Shown here piece by piece: positions 1 through 7,082 of a stretch of DNA of 9,318 bases. The position numbers were made by a program, and so were the translations under genes. The stretch spans positions 5,001 through 14,318 of the forward strand of contig JAHFER010000018.1 in NCBI GenBank assembly GCA_023248365.1. Direction: 5' to 3'. Numbering within the stretch: the stretch's first letter is position 1; each line of letters begins with the position of its first letter. The notes beneath the pieces are model-generated. The model saw only the letters and a program-made list of their open reading frames with translations, was not told the origin of the DNA and searched no databases. Source of the DNA: Nitrospirota bacterium. GTDB lineage: Bacteria > Nitrospirota > 9FT-COMBO-42-15 > HDB-SIOI813.

Positions 1-988
1 CCCTGTAGACTGGCATATTTGCCGGCAGGCTGTCCCTTTTAGAAAACACCTCTTCAAAATCTTTACGAACCGCAACAGAAATTACTTTATTATAAAATCG
101 CTCAACTATCTCCGCAGCAAGATTTTTCTTGGCTTCCATAGGATGCAAAGTTTTTATATGCTCAATATCCTGATTAGACAACAGTTCGTAATACTTGATC
201 ATGAGATGGTCATCAATAGACATCAACTTTCCAAAAATCTCCGCGGGCGGCTCCTCTATGCCAATATAGTTTTTTTGACTTTTACTCATCTTTTTTACAC
301 CGTCTAATCCTTCAAGCAACGGCATTGTAAGAACAACCTGTGGCGACTGTCCGGATTCTTTTTGCAAATCCCTGCCAACAAGGAGATTAAACTTTTGATC
401 TGTTCCTCCAACCTCAATATCTGCCTTTAACATAAGGGAATCATAACCCTGGATTAAGGGGTACAGGAATTCATGAATGCTTATAGGCTTACACGAAGTA
501 AATCTCTTTTTAAAGTCTTCCCTTTCCAGCATACGCGCAACTGTATACTTGCCGCAAAGCCGTATGAGTTCTTCACCTGACATTGTACTCATCCATGAGC
601 TGTTAAACACAACTTCTGTATGGGATTTATCAAGTATCTTAAAGACCTGCTGTTTATATGTAGAAGCATTTTTCAATACTTCTTCTTTTGTAAGAGACCT
701 CCGCGTCTCTGAAACCCCGCTCGGGTCACCTATCATTCCCGTGAAATCACCAATAAGAAAGAAAACCTTATGTCCTAATTCCTGAAATTGTCTGAGCTTG
801 TACAATAATACTGTGTGCCCTAAATGCAAATCAGGCATAGTAGGATCAAAGCCAGCCTTAATATTAAGCGGGATATTCTCTTTCAGCGACCGCTCCAGCT
901 TAAGCCTGAGTTCATCTTCTGAGATAATCTCTGCACAGCCGCGTTTGATTAACTTAATCTGTTCTTCTATGTTTTCTTCGATTACCAT
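1..988 (-). CDS. tyrS: Tyrosyl-tRNA synthetase, C-terminus cut by window edge
   Basis: Class I aminoacyl-tRNA synthetase that charges tRNA-Tyr with tyrosine in the cytoplasm. I translated the minus strand from the ATG at 988; the frame stays open for 329 codons to the window edge. The nucleotide-binding signature HLGH is at residues 55-58, preceded by GFDPTMPDL, and is followed by FLIGDFTGMIGDPSG at about 77-91. The tyrosine-binding region has QGYDSLMLKADIEVGGTDQ at about 180-198, and the second class I signature KMSKS is at 233-237. The HLGH and GDFTGMIGDPSG forms suit the shorter TyrRS type rather than the E. coli type. Family members are about 400 residues, so roughly 70-80 residues, including the expected S4-like RNA-binding domain, lie outside the window. 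The start has only a weak G-rich sequence (AGCAGGGC) upstream. It lies 35 bp after gcvH on the same strand and is probably the distal gene of an ndk-gcvH-tyrS operon. Confidence 0.95.
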   Translation of the reverse strand, partial: MVIEENIEEQIKLIKRGCAEIISEDELRLKLERSLKENIPLNIKAGFDPTMPDLHLGHTVLLYKLRQFQELGHKVFFLIGDFTGMIGDPSGVSETRRSLTKEEVLKNASTYKQQVFKILDKSHTEVVFNSSWMSTMSGEELIRLCGKYTVARMLEREDFKKRFTSCKPISIHEFLYPLIQGYDSLMLKADIEVGGTDQKFNLLVGRDLQKESGQSPQVVLTMPLLEGLDGVKKMSKSQKNYIGIEEPPAEIFGKLMSIDDHLMIKYYELLSNQDIEHIKTLHPMEAKKNLAAEIVERFYNKVISVAVRKDFEEVFSKRDSLPANMPVYR

Positions 989-1023
989 TTAGCCCTGCTT
1001 ATCACTAAATTTATTTGGTACAT

Positions 1024-1431
1024 TTATTTTGATTCTTCTATGTAATTCCTATATCTCATGGAATCCATCAGGGCATTCACTTCTTCGGGATTTGATATTT
1101 CCATCGCCGCAATCCATCCTCTCCCATAAGGGTCTTCATTAATAATATCCGGGATCTCTTCCAACCCTTTATTTACCTCAATGATTTTCCCGCTTACAGG
1201 CGCTTCCAAAGTTGATGTTGTCTTAGTAGATTCTATTTCACCTATAATAGCATTAGTCTCCACTTTCGCACCAACCTCAGGAAATTCAACAAATACAATA
1301 TCACCCAGTTGCTCCTGAGCAAAATAAGTAATTCCAATTGTAGCCCTGTTACCTGATACCTTTAACCACATATGGTCTTTGTGATACCTCAAATCTTCAG
1401 GATACATCCTTAATAAATCTTCAGGATTCAT
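1024..1431 (-). CDS. gcvH: Glycine cleavage system H protein (lipoyl carrier)
   Basis: Small lipoylated shuttle protein of the glycine cleavage system, carrying the aminomethyl group between the P, T and L proteins. The 135-residue length is slightly above the usual 125-130 because of an N-terminal extension of about 8 residues. Visible family features are YHKDHMWLKV at 16-25, GITYFAQEQLGDIVFVEFPE at 33-52, the lipoylation site ESTKTTST with modifiable Lys70, APVSGKIIEVN at 77-87, and NEDPYGRGW at about 98-106. An AGAGGAG ribosome binding site sits a few bases before the ATG, supporting this start over Met9. The motif around the lysine differs from the common ESVKAASD form. No gcvT or gcvP lies nearby; the gene sits between ndk and tyrS. 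It may serve a glycine cleavage system encoded elsewhere, or act as a lipoyl reservoir for other enzymes; the second idea is inference. Confidence 0.93.
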   Translation of the reverse strand: MNPEDLLRMYPEDLRYHKDHMWLKVSGNRATIGITYFAQEQLGDIVFVEFPEVGAKVETNAIIGEIESTKTTSTLEAPVSGKIIEVNKGLEEIPDIINEDPYGRGWIAAMEISNPEEVNALMDSMRYRNYIEESK

Positions 1432-1458
1432 GTTTTCTCCTCTTAGTTAAAATAAATA

Positions 1459-1872
1459 CTATATCTGTTCCAATTTACTAAAAAAATAAGGGATCTCAAA
1501 GTCAGCAGATTCCTTTGAATCAGACCCATGAACTACGTTTTCCTCAATGCCGCCGCCAAAATTACCCCTTATTGTTCCCTTAAGGGCTTCTGCAGGATTT
1601 GTGGCCCCCATCAACTCTCTGTTCTTTTTAATTGCGCTCTCCCCTTCTAATACCAAAGCTACAATAGAGCCGGATGACATGAATGTAGTCAGGCTGTCAT
1701 AGAATGGCCTGTCCTTATGAACAACATAAAATCCCTCTGCCTCTTTTTTAGATAGCCATAGCATCTTCAATGAAACTATCCTCAAACCATTTTGTTCAAA
1801 GAATCTGATAACCTCTCCAATAAGGTTCTTCCTGACTCCGTCAGGCTTTATAAGTGAAAGTGTTCTTTCCAT
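1459..1872 (-). CDS. ndk: Nucleoside diphosphate kinase
   Basis: Cytosolic enzyme that transfers the gamma phosphate from ATP to other NDPs and dNDPs through a phosphohistidine intermediate. The 137-residue length is normal. The N-terminus ERTLSLIKPDGVRKNLIGE carries the conserved KPDGV motif at 9-13. The substrate-binding stretch includes HKDRPFYDSL at 52-61 and GATNPAEALKGTIRGNFG at 89-106. The active-site histidine is His115 in NVVHGSDS, followed by ESADFEIPYFF. An insertion-like GGGIEEN replaces the more usual short link before the active site, which is within family variation. The start has a strong upstream GAAGGAAGGG sequence. It is the promoter-proximal gene of the minus-strand cluster, 27 bp ahead of gcvH. 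Confidence 0.97.
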   Translation of the reverse strand: MERTLSLIKPDGVRKNLIGEVIRFFEQNGLRIVSLKMLWLSKKEAEGFYVVHKDRPFYDSLTTFMSSGSIVALVLEGESAIKKNRELMGATNPAEALKGTIRGNFGGGIEENVVHGSDSKESADFEIPYFFSKLEQI

Positions 1873-1921
1873 AGTTTCCCTTCCTTCAAATAAATTATTA
1901 TTAAATTACACTGGGGGAAAA

Positions 1922-1949
1922 GATATATTAAACATCCGATAGTTGTCAA
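1922..1949 (-). promoter_or_regulatory. Sigma-70-type promoter for ndk-gcvH-tyrS
   Basis: Read on the minus strand there is a perfect TTGACA -35 element at 1944-1949, a 16-bp spacer, and a TATATC -10 element (4 of 6 consensus bases) at 1922-1927. The predicted transcript start is near 1914, giving a leader of about 40 nt that includes the ndk ribosome binding site. It is the best promoter match in the divergent intergenic region on this strand. Confidence 0.65.
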
Positions 1950-1950
1950 C

Positions 1951-1999
1951 TTATTTTGATTTTTATTTTGATATTTCTCATAATAAAATGATAAAAATC
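1951..1999. promoter_or_regulatory. AT-rich repeats between the divergent promoters
   Basis: The 10-mer TTATTTTGAT occurs twice, at 1951-1960 and 1963-1972, a 12-bp period. A perfect 9-bp inverted repeat (GATTTTTAT at 1958-1966, ATAAAAATC at 1991-1999) overlaps it. The block lies directly upstream of the ndk -35 element and some 30 bp upstream of the efflux gene -35 element. It could act as an UP element or an operator for one or both promoters; no known regulator site is recognised. Confidence 0.3.
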
Positions 2000-2026
2000 C
2001 GGAATAATTTCTATAGTTCTATAATA

Positions 2027-2055
2027 TTGCCTTTAACATCTGTGTAGCTTATAAT
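2027..2055 (+). promoter_or_regulatory. Promoter of the cation efflux gene, predicted leaderless transcript
   Basis: TTGCCT at 2027-2032 (4 of 6 consensus), a 17-bp spacer and a perfect TATAAT at 2050-2055. The -10 element ends 7 bp before the ATG at 2063, so transcription would begin at or next to the start codon. No Shine-Dalgarno sequence precedes that ATG, which fits leaderless translation. A second TATAAT at 2020-2025 would give a leader of about 30 nt but lacks a good -35 element. Confidence 0.5.
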
Positions 2056-2062
2056 AACCCCT

Positions 2063-2935
2063 ATGAATGCCTATCCCCAGGTAAAGAAGGTACTGATTTA
2101 TACCCTATTCCTTAATCTGTTAGTCGCAATCGCCAAATTAGTTTATGGTAAACACACTCAATCATTAAGCATGATGGCAGACGGTTATCATTCATTCTTC
2201 GATGGCACTTCAAATATAGTGGGACTTGTAGGAATATGGCTCGCGTACCATCCGCCGGATAAGAGCCATCCCTACGGGCATAAAAAATATGAAACCCTGG
2301 CATCCCTCGTAATATCTGTTTTTTTATTTCTTGCATGTTACGGGGTCTTAAAAGACGCTATTCTAAGATTCAAGTTCCATACTGTTCCTGAAGTTAACAT
2401 ATACAGCTTTATTGTAATGCTTGCTACAATGGGGGTAAATACATATGTTATGCTGCTTGAACGAAAGAGGGGGCATGAGCTGAAAAGCGAAATACTTATT
2501 GCTGATTCTCTTCATACCAGAAGTGACATATTTGCTTCAGTTTCAGTAATAATCAGCCTCGGGGCTGTTTACTTTGGGATTCCTATGGTAGACCCAATTG
2601 CCGCTTTTGTCATTGCCATTCTTATAGGAAGAACAGGGTACGAGATACTCGCCGAAGCCACCAAAGTCCTGAGTGATTATTCACGGATAAGCCCGTCGGC
2701 AATAAGGAAAGTTGTATTAGGAGTTAATGGTGTCAATGCGTGTCACGACATAAGGACACGCGGCTCAGCTACGGATGTTTATGTGGATTTAAGGCTTCAC
2801 GTACCACCGGAATTAAAAATAGAAGATGCACACAGGTTGGCACATAAGGTAGAAGACCGCATAAAAGAAGAATTTTCAGAGGTTACAGAGGTAGTTGTAC
2901 ATGTGGAACCGGAAGACGGGACTGTTACTTTCTAA
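2063..2935 (+). CDS. Cation diffusion facilitator (CDF) family efflux transporter
   Basis: Inner-membrane antiporter that exports divalent metal ions, probably Zn2+ or Fe2+, in exchange for protons. The 290-residue length is typical. About six hydrophobic segments fill residues 10-190. The transport-site motifs are HxxxD pairs: His43/Asp47 in MADGYHSFFDG and His151/Asp155 in ADSLHTRSD. The family signature HPYGHKKYETLAS is at about 69-81, between the second and third segments. The C-terminal cytoplasmic domain (about 210-290) has spaced histidines (His228, His246, His257, His261, His280) like the metal-sensing dimerisation domain of YiiP-type proteins. HxxxD in both pairs is commonly linked with Zn2+ preference; the metal here is inference. 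No ribosome binding site precedes the start, see the promoter at 2027-2055. It is divergent from ndk and followed by a 171-bp gap. Confidence 0.92.
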   Translation: MNAYPQVKKVLIYTLFLNLLVAIAKLVYGKHTQSLSMMADGYHSFFDGTSNIVGLVGIWLAYHPPDKSHPYGHKKYETLASLVISVFLFLACYGVLKDAILRFKFHTVPEVNIYSFIVMLATMGVNTYVMLLERKRGHELKSEILIADSLHTRSDIFASVSVIISLGAVYFGIPMVDPIAAFVIAILIGRTGYEILAEATKVLSDYSRISPSAIRKVVLGVNGVNACHDIRTRGSATDVYVDLRLHVPPELKIEDAHRLAHKVEDRIKEEFSEVTEVVVHVEPEDGTVTF

Positions 2936-2971
2936 AAGTACATAATGATGATGTGGTCGTAAAAGTTAAAA

Positions 2972-3049
2972 TTTACCGCTGAGGACGCAGAGAGCGCAGA
3001 GAGAATTTATTAATTATAAAGGATTTTCCTCTGCGATCTCTGCGGTAAA
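2972..3049. repeat. Inverted repeat with 9-bp-periodic CGCAGAG units
   Basis: The left arm 2972-2992 and right arm 3029-3049 are inverted copies matching at 18 of 21 positions, around a 36-bp AT-rich loop. The left side holds CGC(T/A)GAG cores starting at 2977, 2986 and 2995, exactly 9 bp apart. The right side holds the complement CTCTGCG at 3029 and 3038, again 9 bp apart. No T-tract follows on the plus strand, so it is not a standard terminator for the efflux gene. I recall similar GCAGAG-rich intergenic repeats in many environmental bacteria, without a settled function. Confidence 0.7.
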
Positions 3050-3106
3050 AAAGGGTTCTTAAGAGACCATCAATAATAACAAAAAAATACGGAAGGAGAA
3101 AAAGCT

Positions 3107-4108
3107 ATGGCTAAAAGTCCGGTTATAGGTATAACAATGGGGGACCCTGCAGGTATTGGACCCGAGATTATTGTTAAGACTCTTCTCGAATATGAAGTCC
3201 ATAAGATATGCCGGCCTGTTGTAATAGGCGATGCAAAGGTGATAAATAAAACACTGAAAGATTGTAACCTTTCATGTGAAATTAATCCTGTAGATGATAT
3301 AAACGGACTCTTCCCGGGCAAAAAGGTTATTAATATAATTGACCTGAATAATGTTGACGTTACCGGTCTGAAGTTAGGTGTTCCCAGTAAGGTATGCGGC
3401 TCTGCTGCAGTAGGATATATAAAAAAGGGGGCAGAACTTGCAATGTCAAAGAAGATTGATGCAATAACAACCGCTCCTATAAATAAGGAAGTTATAAATG
3501 CCGCAGGATTCAAGTACCCCGGACATACTGAGATGCTGGCTGAACTCTCTGATACAAAAGATTTCGGACTAATGATGGTCGGCGGCGGGCTGAAAGTAAT
3601 TCTTGTCACAACACATATGGCTCTTAAGGATATACCAGTGCATATAAAGAAAGGTAGCGTCCTTAGAACCATTCGCCTTGCCCACAAGGCCATGGGATAT
3701 TTTGACAATCATGCCCCCAGGATAGCAGTAGCTGCACTTAATCCACATGCAGGAGAAGGCAGATTATTCGGGACAGAAGAGTGGGATGAGATAATGCCTG
3801 CCATTCTTGATGCACGCGGAGAAGGGTTGGATGTAAGCGACCCGCTTCCGGCTGATACACTTTTTTATAAGACAAAAGAAGGCTATTATGATATTGTAGT
3901 GGCAATGTATCATGATCAGGGATTAATTCCAATCAAACTCCTTGCCTTCGGTAAGGCTGTCAATGTAACAATAGGTCTCCCTTTTATCCGCACATCAGTA
4001 GATCACGGCACTGCCTATGACATAGCAGGAAAAAACTGTGCAGACCCGAGGAGCTTAATAGAGGCCATTAAACTGGCAGTAGAAATGGTGGGATATACTC
4101 ATGCTTGA
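3107..4108 (+). CDS. pdxA: 4-hydroxythreonine-4-phosphate dehydrogenase
   Basis: NAD-dependent, divalent-metal enzyme of the DXP-dependent vitamin B6 pathway. It oxidises 4-phosphohydroxy-threonine, and the decarboxylated product is joined with deoxyxylulose phosphate by PdxJ. The 333-residue length is normal. Visible motifs are GITMGDPAGIGPEI at 8-21, TTAPINKEVINAAGF at 121-135, PGHTEML at 138-144, VTTHMALKDIP at 167-177, NPHAGEGRLFGTEE at 212-225, PADT at 248-251, and AMYHDQGLIPIK at 266-277. His170, His214 and His269 align with the three E. coli metal ligands (166, 211, 266). A strong GGAAGGAG ribosome binding site precedes the ATG by about 8 nt. It opens a pdxA-rsmA-rnj cluster. I see no convincing promoter in the gap before it, so read-through from the efflux gene is possible. 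Confidence 0.97.
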   Translation: MAKSPVIGITMGDPAGIGPEIIVKTLLEYEVHKICRPVVIGDAKVINKTLKDCNLSCEINPVDDINGLFPGKKVINIIDLNNVDVTGLKLGVPSKVCGSAAVGYIKKGAELAMSKKIDAITTAPINKEVINAAGFKYPGHTEMLAELSDTKDFGLMMVGGGLKVILVTTHMALKDIPVHIKKGSVLRTIRLAHKAMGYFDNHAPRIAVAALNPHAGEGRLFGTEEWDEIMPAILDARGEGLDVSDPLPADTLFYKTKEGYYDIVVAMYHDQGLIPIKLLAFGKAVNVTIGLPFIRTSVDHGTAYDIAGKNCADPRSLIEAIKLAVEMVGYTHA

Positions 4109-4937
4109 TAAGTCAACAGCGCCAAAAAAACATCTTGGCCAGAATTTCTTAAAAGATGCGATCTTAATTTCAAAGATAATTGAGATTGCAAACATAACAA
4201 AAGATGATAAGGTCATTGAAATAGGCCCTGGCAAGGGCGCCCTCACATTCCATCTTGCTGAAAAGGCGCTAAAGGTACTTGCTATTGAAATTGACCATAA
4301 CTTGTATGAATATCTGAATGAACAGGCCGGTGAGTCATATCCAAGCCTGACTATTATTGAAGAAGATGTGTTGAAATTTCCTTTTGAAACTATTGAATCA
4401 AAGTTCAAGGTAGTGGCAAATGTCCCGTACTATATCTCCACCCCGATTATATTCAAACTCATGGAAGCGCGAAACAAGATTACTGATATGACAATCATGC
4501 TGCAAAAGGAGTTGGCCAACAGGATAGTTGCTTCACCAAATTGTAAGGATTTTGGCATATTATCCATAGCCGTCCAATTTTATGCAACTCCAACTATTGA
4601 ACTCGAAATACCGCGTGATGCCTTTTTCCCGGTCCCTAAGGTTGATTCCGCAGTCCTGAAGATCGTACCCCGGAAAAATCCGGCTGTGCGGGTTGGTAAT
4701 GAAAATTTATTCTGGGCAGTAATAAAGTCTGCATTTTCTCACAGGAGGAAGACACTCCTGAATTCCCTTGCTATGGCAGGTTTTAAAAAGGATATGCTGG
4801 AAGGCATCCTCATTAATGCAGGTATTGAACTTAACATTCGTCCTGAAAACCTGAGCATGGAGGAGTGGGGTAAGTTAGTGGATGAGCTGACAGACCATTT
4901 GGAATATCAAAAAATGCGTAAAAGCCATGATTGGTAA
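4101..4937 (+). CDS. rsmA: 16S rRNA (A1518/A1519) dimethyltransferase
   Basis: Also called KsgA. It uses S-adenosylmethionine to dimethylate two adjacent adenines in the 3'-terminal helix of 16S rRNA, a late step and checkpoint of 30S assembly; loss usually gives kasugamycin resistance. The 278-residue length is standard. Motifs in order: KKHLGQNFL at 9-17, SAM motif I VIEIGPGKGALT at 38-49, the acidic EID at 63-65, the catalytic NVPYYIST at 107-114, MLQKELANRI at 133-142, FFPVPKVDSAVL at 175-186, and the C-terminal AFSHRRKTLLNSL at 211-223. IRPENLS follows at 246-252. The start overlaps the last 8 bases of pdxA (ATG inside its final codons), which suggests translational coupling. The pairing with pdxA is common in Gram-negative bacteria. 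Confidence 0.97.
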   Translation: MLDKSTAPKKHLGQNFLKDAILISKIIEIANITKDDKVIEIGPGKGALTFHLAEKALKVLAIEIDHNLYEYLNEQAGESYPSLTIIEEDVLKFPFETIESKFKVVANVPYYISTPIIFKLMEARNKITDMTIMLQKELANRIVASPNCKDFGILSIAVQFYATPTIELEIPRDAFFPVPKVDSAVLKIVPRKNPAVRVGNENLFWAVIKSAFSHRRKTLLNSLAMAGFKKDMLEGILINAGIELNIRPENLSMEEWGKLVDELTDHLEYQKMRKSHDW

Positions 4938-4952
4938 AATAATAATATAAAC

Positions 4953-6614
4953 ATGCAAGATGAAAAACTTCTGATCATACCCCTCGGCGGACTTGGAGAA
5001 ATCGGTCTTAATATGACTGTTTTCCAATACGGTGATGATATTATTGTGGTTGACGCAGGCCTCATGTTTCCTGAAGAGGAGATGTTTGGCGTTGACATAG
5101 TCATCCCCGATATAACTTACCTCCTTGAAAACAGGGAAAAGGTACGGGGACTTATTATAACCCATGGACATGAAGACCATATAGGCGCTATTCCTTATAT
5201 ATTACGGGAATTAAATATACCTATATATGGCACGCCTCTCACCATTGGACTGATCTCAGAAAAACTCAAAGAACATAATTTAAATGACAGCACTACACTT
5301 ATACCTGTAAGAGCCAAAGAAACATTTCAGATTGGAGTATTTTCAGTAGAGTGCATTCGCATAACACACAGTATTGTTGATGGAATAGCCTTTGGTATTA
5401 CTACGCCGTTAGGACGTATTATACATACCGGCGACTTCAAGATTGACCAGACCCCTGTAGATGGAGAGCTTATGGACCTGCACCGATTCGGCGATTACGG
5501 TGAAATGGGAACCCTTGCCCTGTTATCTGACAGCACAAATGTAGAAAGAGAAGGCTACTCTCTTTCTGAAAGGGAGGTCAGCAAAGCCTTTGATGAAATA
5601 TTCTCCAATACCAAAGGCAGGATTATAATAGCTACCTTTGCATCAAACATACACAGAATACAGCAGGTAATAGATGTTGCGACAAAATATAACCGGAAGG
5701 TTATCTTAAACGGGAGAAGCATCATAAATAACTCAAGGATAGCCTTAGACCTGGGCTATCTCAGATACCCTCCGGATGTTATGGCCTCTTTGGAAGAATT
5801 ACCTGCACTGCCTGATAACGGCGTTGTATTAGTGACAACCGGAAGTCAGGGAGAACCTATGTCATCCCTCTCAAGGATGGCAATGGATGACCATAAACAG
5901 ATAAAGATTAAGGAAGGTGACACTATCCTCCTTTCTTCCAGATTCATCCCCGGCAATGAACGCGCAATAGGACGGGTTATCAATCACCTGTTCAGGCGCG
6001 GGGCAAATGTATTTTATGAACAGGTCTCAGACATTGACGTATCCGGCCACGCGTGCAGGGAAGAGCAAAAGATGATGCTCAATCTTGTACGCCCCAAATA
6101 CTTTATCCCCATTCATGGTGAATACAGACATCTTGTGTATCATGCAAGGCTTGCAGAGGGACTGAATATCCCAAGAGAAAATATCCTTCTGCTTGAGAAC
6201 GGTTATGTTGCTCAGTTTACAAAAGATGGGGGCAGTATCGCCGGAAAAGTTGAGTCAGGCAGGGTTTTTGTAGATGGAAAGGGGGTCGGGGATGTCGGCA
6301 GTATAGTCCTCAGAGACCGCCAGCACCTTGGAATGGATGGGGTAATTATCATTCTTATTGGAATGGAAAAAAACACTTCAAAGATATTAGTTGGTCCTGA
6401 AATTATCCAGCGCGGATTTGTTTATGAAGTAGAATCTCCTGAAATTATAGACGAATTAAAAAGATTAATCATAGCCGTGTTAGATGAAATGCCGGCAGAG
6501 GAAAAACAGGAGGGGATAATGGTTAAGGAGCGCATTACAAGTAAAGTTAAGAGATATATAAAGAAAAAGATAGACAGAAGGCCGATGATAATTCCAATTA
6601 TTATCGAAATCTAA
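4953..6614 (+). CDS. rnj: Ribonuclease J (beta-CASP metallo-beta-lactamase RNase)
   Basis: Zinc-dependent RNase with 5'-to-3' exonuclease and endonuclease activity, acting in mRNA decay and rRNA maturation. The 553-residue length matches the family. The metallo-beta-lactamase core is split by the beta-CASP domain: the HxHxDH motif is HGHEDH at 71-76, followed by His139 (RITHS) and Asp161 (HTGDFKID). The beta-CASP part covers about 205-360 with ATFASNIHR at 227-235 and TTGSQGEP at 295-302. SGHA with His366 and PIHGEYRHL with His388 complete the site. The C-terminal domain (about 450-553) is present. The start is 15 bp after the rsmA stop and has no Shine-Dalgarno sequence, only an AT-rich leader, so it may depend on coupling to rsmA or on an unstructured start region. 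Presence of RNase J says this lineage does not rely on RNase E alone. Confidence 0.96.
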   Translation: MQDEKLLIIPLGGLGEIGLNMTVFQYGDDIIVVDAGLMFPEEEMFGVDIVIPDITYLLENREKVRGLIITHGHEDHIGAIPYILRELNIPIYGTPLTIGLISEKLKEHNLNDSTTLIPVRAKETFQIGVFSVECIRITHSIVDGIAFGITTPLGRIIHTGDFKIDQTPVDGELMDLHRFGDYGEMGTLALLSDSTNVEREGYSLSEREVSKAFDEIFSNTKGRIIIATFASNIHRIQQVIDVATKYNRKVILNGRSIINNSRIALDLGYLRYPPDVMASLEELPALPDNGVVLVTTGSQGEPMSSLSRMAMDDHKQIKIKEGDTILLSSRFIPGNERAIGRVINHLFRRGANVFYEQVSDIDVSGHACREEQKMMLNLVRPKYFIPIHGEYRHLVYHARLAEGLNIPRENILLLENGYVAQFTKDGGSIAGKVESGRVFVDGKGVGDVGSIVLRDRQHLGMDGVIIILIGMEKNTSKILVGPEIIQRGFVYEVESPEIIDELKRLIIAVLDEMPAEEKQEGIMVKERITSKVKRYIKKKIDRRPMIIPIIIEI

Positions 6615-6869
6615 ATTATGACTGACTTAAAAAACATGGAAGCTCTTACAGAAAAAATCAAATAAACCCTTAGTATCCACAGATTTCACAGATGACACAG
6701 ATGTATTGAAACCCAAAAAACTTTAAGATATTCGGCTCTACTGTTTCCGAGTCTGTTATTGAACAATTAACTGAAAAAGAGATTTTCAGTGTGCGGTCAT
6801 TGGCAGTGTAAGGAAAATACATGAGACAGTGGCGTGCGGCAACACGAGCACGTACACTGAAACAATTTG
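6615..6869. other. Intergenic stretch after rnj with decayed frames and hairpins
   Basis: No intact gene of normal size is visible. A 15-codon frame starts at 6618 (MTDLKNMEALTEKIK) right after the rnj stop and could be the truncated head of the next operon gene. A plus-strand frame between stops (about 6709-6809) reads KIFGSTVSESVIEQLTEK and ends shortly after, protein-like but unrecognised. Hairpins: a perfect 8-bp stem with 5-nt loop at 6770-6790 (ACTGAAAA / TTTTCAGT), and a 10-bp interrupted stem at 6827-6859 (CAGTG, CGTGC / GCACG, CACTG). Neither is followed by a T-tract, so termination is only possible, not shown. Confidence 0.5.
6676..6703 (+). repeat. CACAGAT triplet repeat with 9-bp period
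   Basis: CACAGAT occurs three times, starting at 6678, 6687 and 6696, spaced exactly 9 bp with variable two-base links. Its construction (7-bp core, 2-bp link) is the same as the CGCAGAG repeat at 2972-3049 although the core differs. It lies within 100 bp of the rnj stop, at the boundary between the housekeeping and accessory parts. I recall CACAGAT/CACGGAT-type intergenic repeats from many environmental genomes; function unknown. Confidence 0.65.
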
Positions 6870-7082
6870 TTATACCGCCGCTATTTCTAATTTTTCTTTT
6901 GTGATACTTGGCAGGCGCACAGGGGCAAAGAACGTTTCGGGATACAGATAGTCTTCGCCTGATTCATCAATGACTCTTCCCTGGCGATGTTTTCCAGCCA
7001 CTCTGTCAGTCAATACTTCATACAATTTCCTTCTCTCCAACGACGATTCGTAGCCACGATTATCAACGCATATCAGTTTGCA
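6870..7082 (-). pseudogene. Small conserved-looking protein after TA1, start codon disrupted
   Basis: The frame directly after the toxin-1 stop codon is open for 70 codons. It reads CKLICVDNRGYESSLERR at its start, then GRVIDESGEDYLYPETFF at about 35-52, and ends in KEKLEIAAV. It resembles, from memory, short bacterial and phage proteins of the pattern (C)(I/V)DN.GYE..L...K.YEVL, IDESGEDYLYP, F; their function is unknown to me. No ATG, GTG or TTG lies in frame near the N-terminus. However an ATG overlaps the toxin stop (TAATG) and is out of frame by one base: removing the C after it would give MKLICVDN, the expected start. So a one-base insertion at codon 2 has probably broken a gene once translationally coupled to the toxin. 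Rare CTG initiation or a sequencing error are alternatives. A hairpin at 6827-6859 lies just downstream. Confidence 0.6.

Noticed and set aside
477..992. Plus-strand frames opposite tyrS
   Set aside because: The minus strand encodes a clear tyrosyl-tRNA synthetase with both class I motifs, so these are antisense shadows.
2936..3106. Terminator or riboswitch ahead of pdxA
   Set aside because: The inverted repeat has a 36-nt loop and no T-tract on the plus strand, and no known riboswitch core is recognisable; its 9-bp periodicity fits a dispersed repeat better.
3070..3708. Long minus-strand open frame opposite pdxA
   Set aside because: It lies antisense to a gene with complete PdxA motifs, and its product has no family features.
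6770..6790. Rho-independent terminator for rnj
   Set aside because: The stem is short and AT-rich, lies more than 150 bp after the stop codon and is followed by GTGCGG rather than a T-tract.
6827..6872. Possible integron attC site after the TA1 unit (TAACAA near a GC-rich hairpin)
   Set aside because: The hairpin exists, but the outer arms needed for an attC site (a GTTRRRY-type partner complementary to the TAACAA side) are absent, and the same structure is not found after the other TA units.
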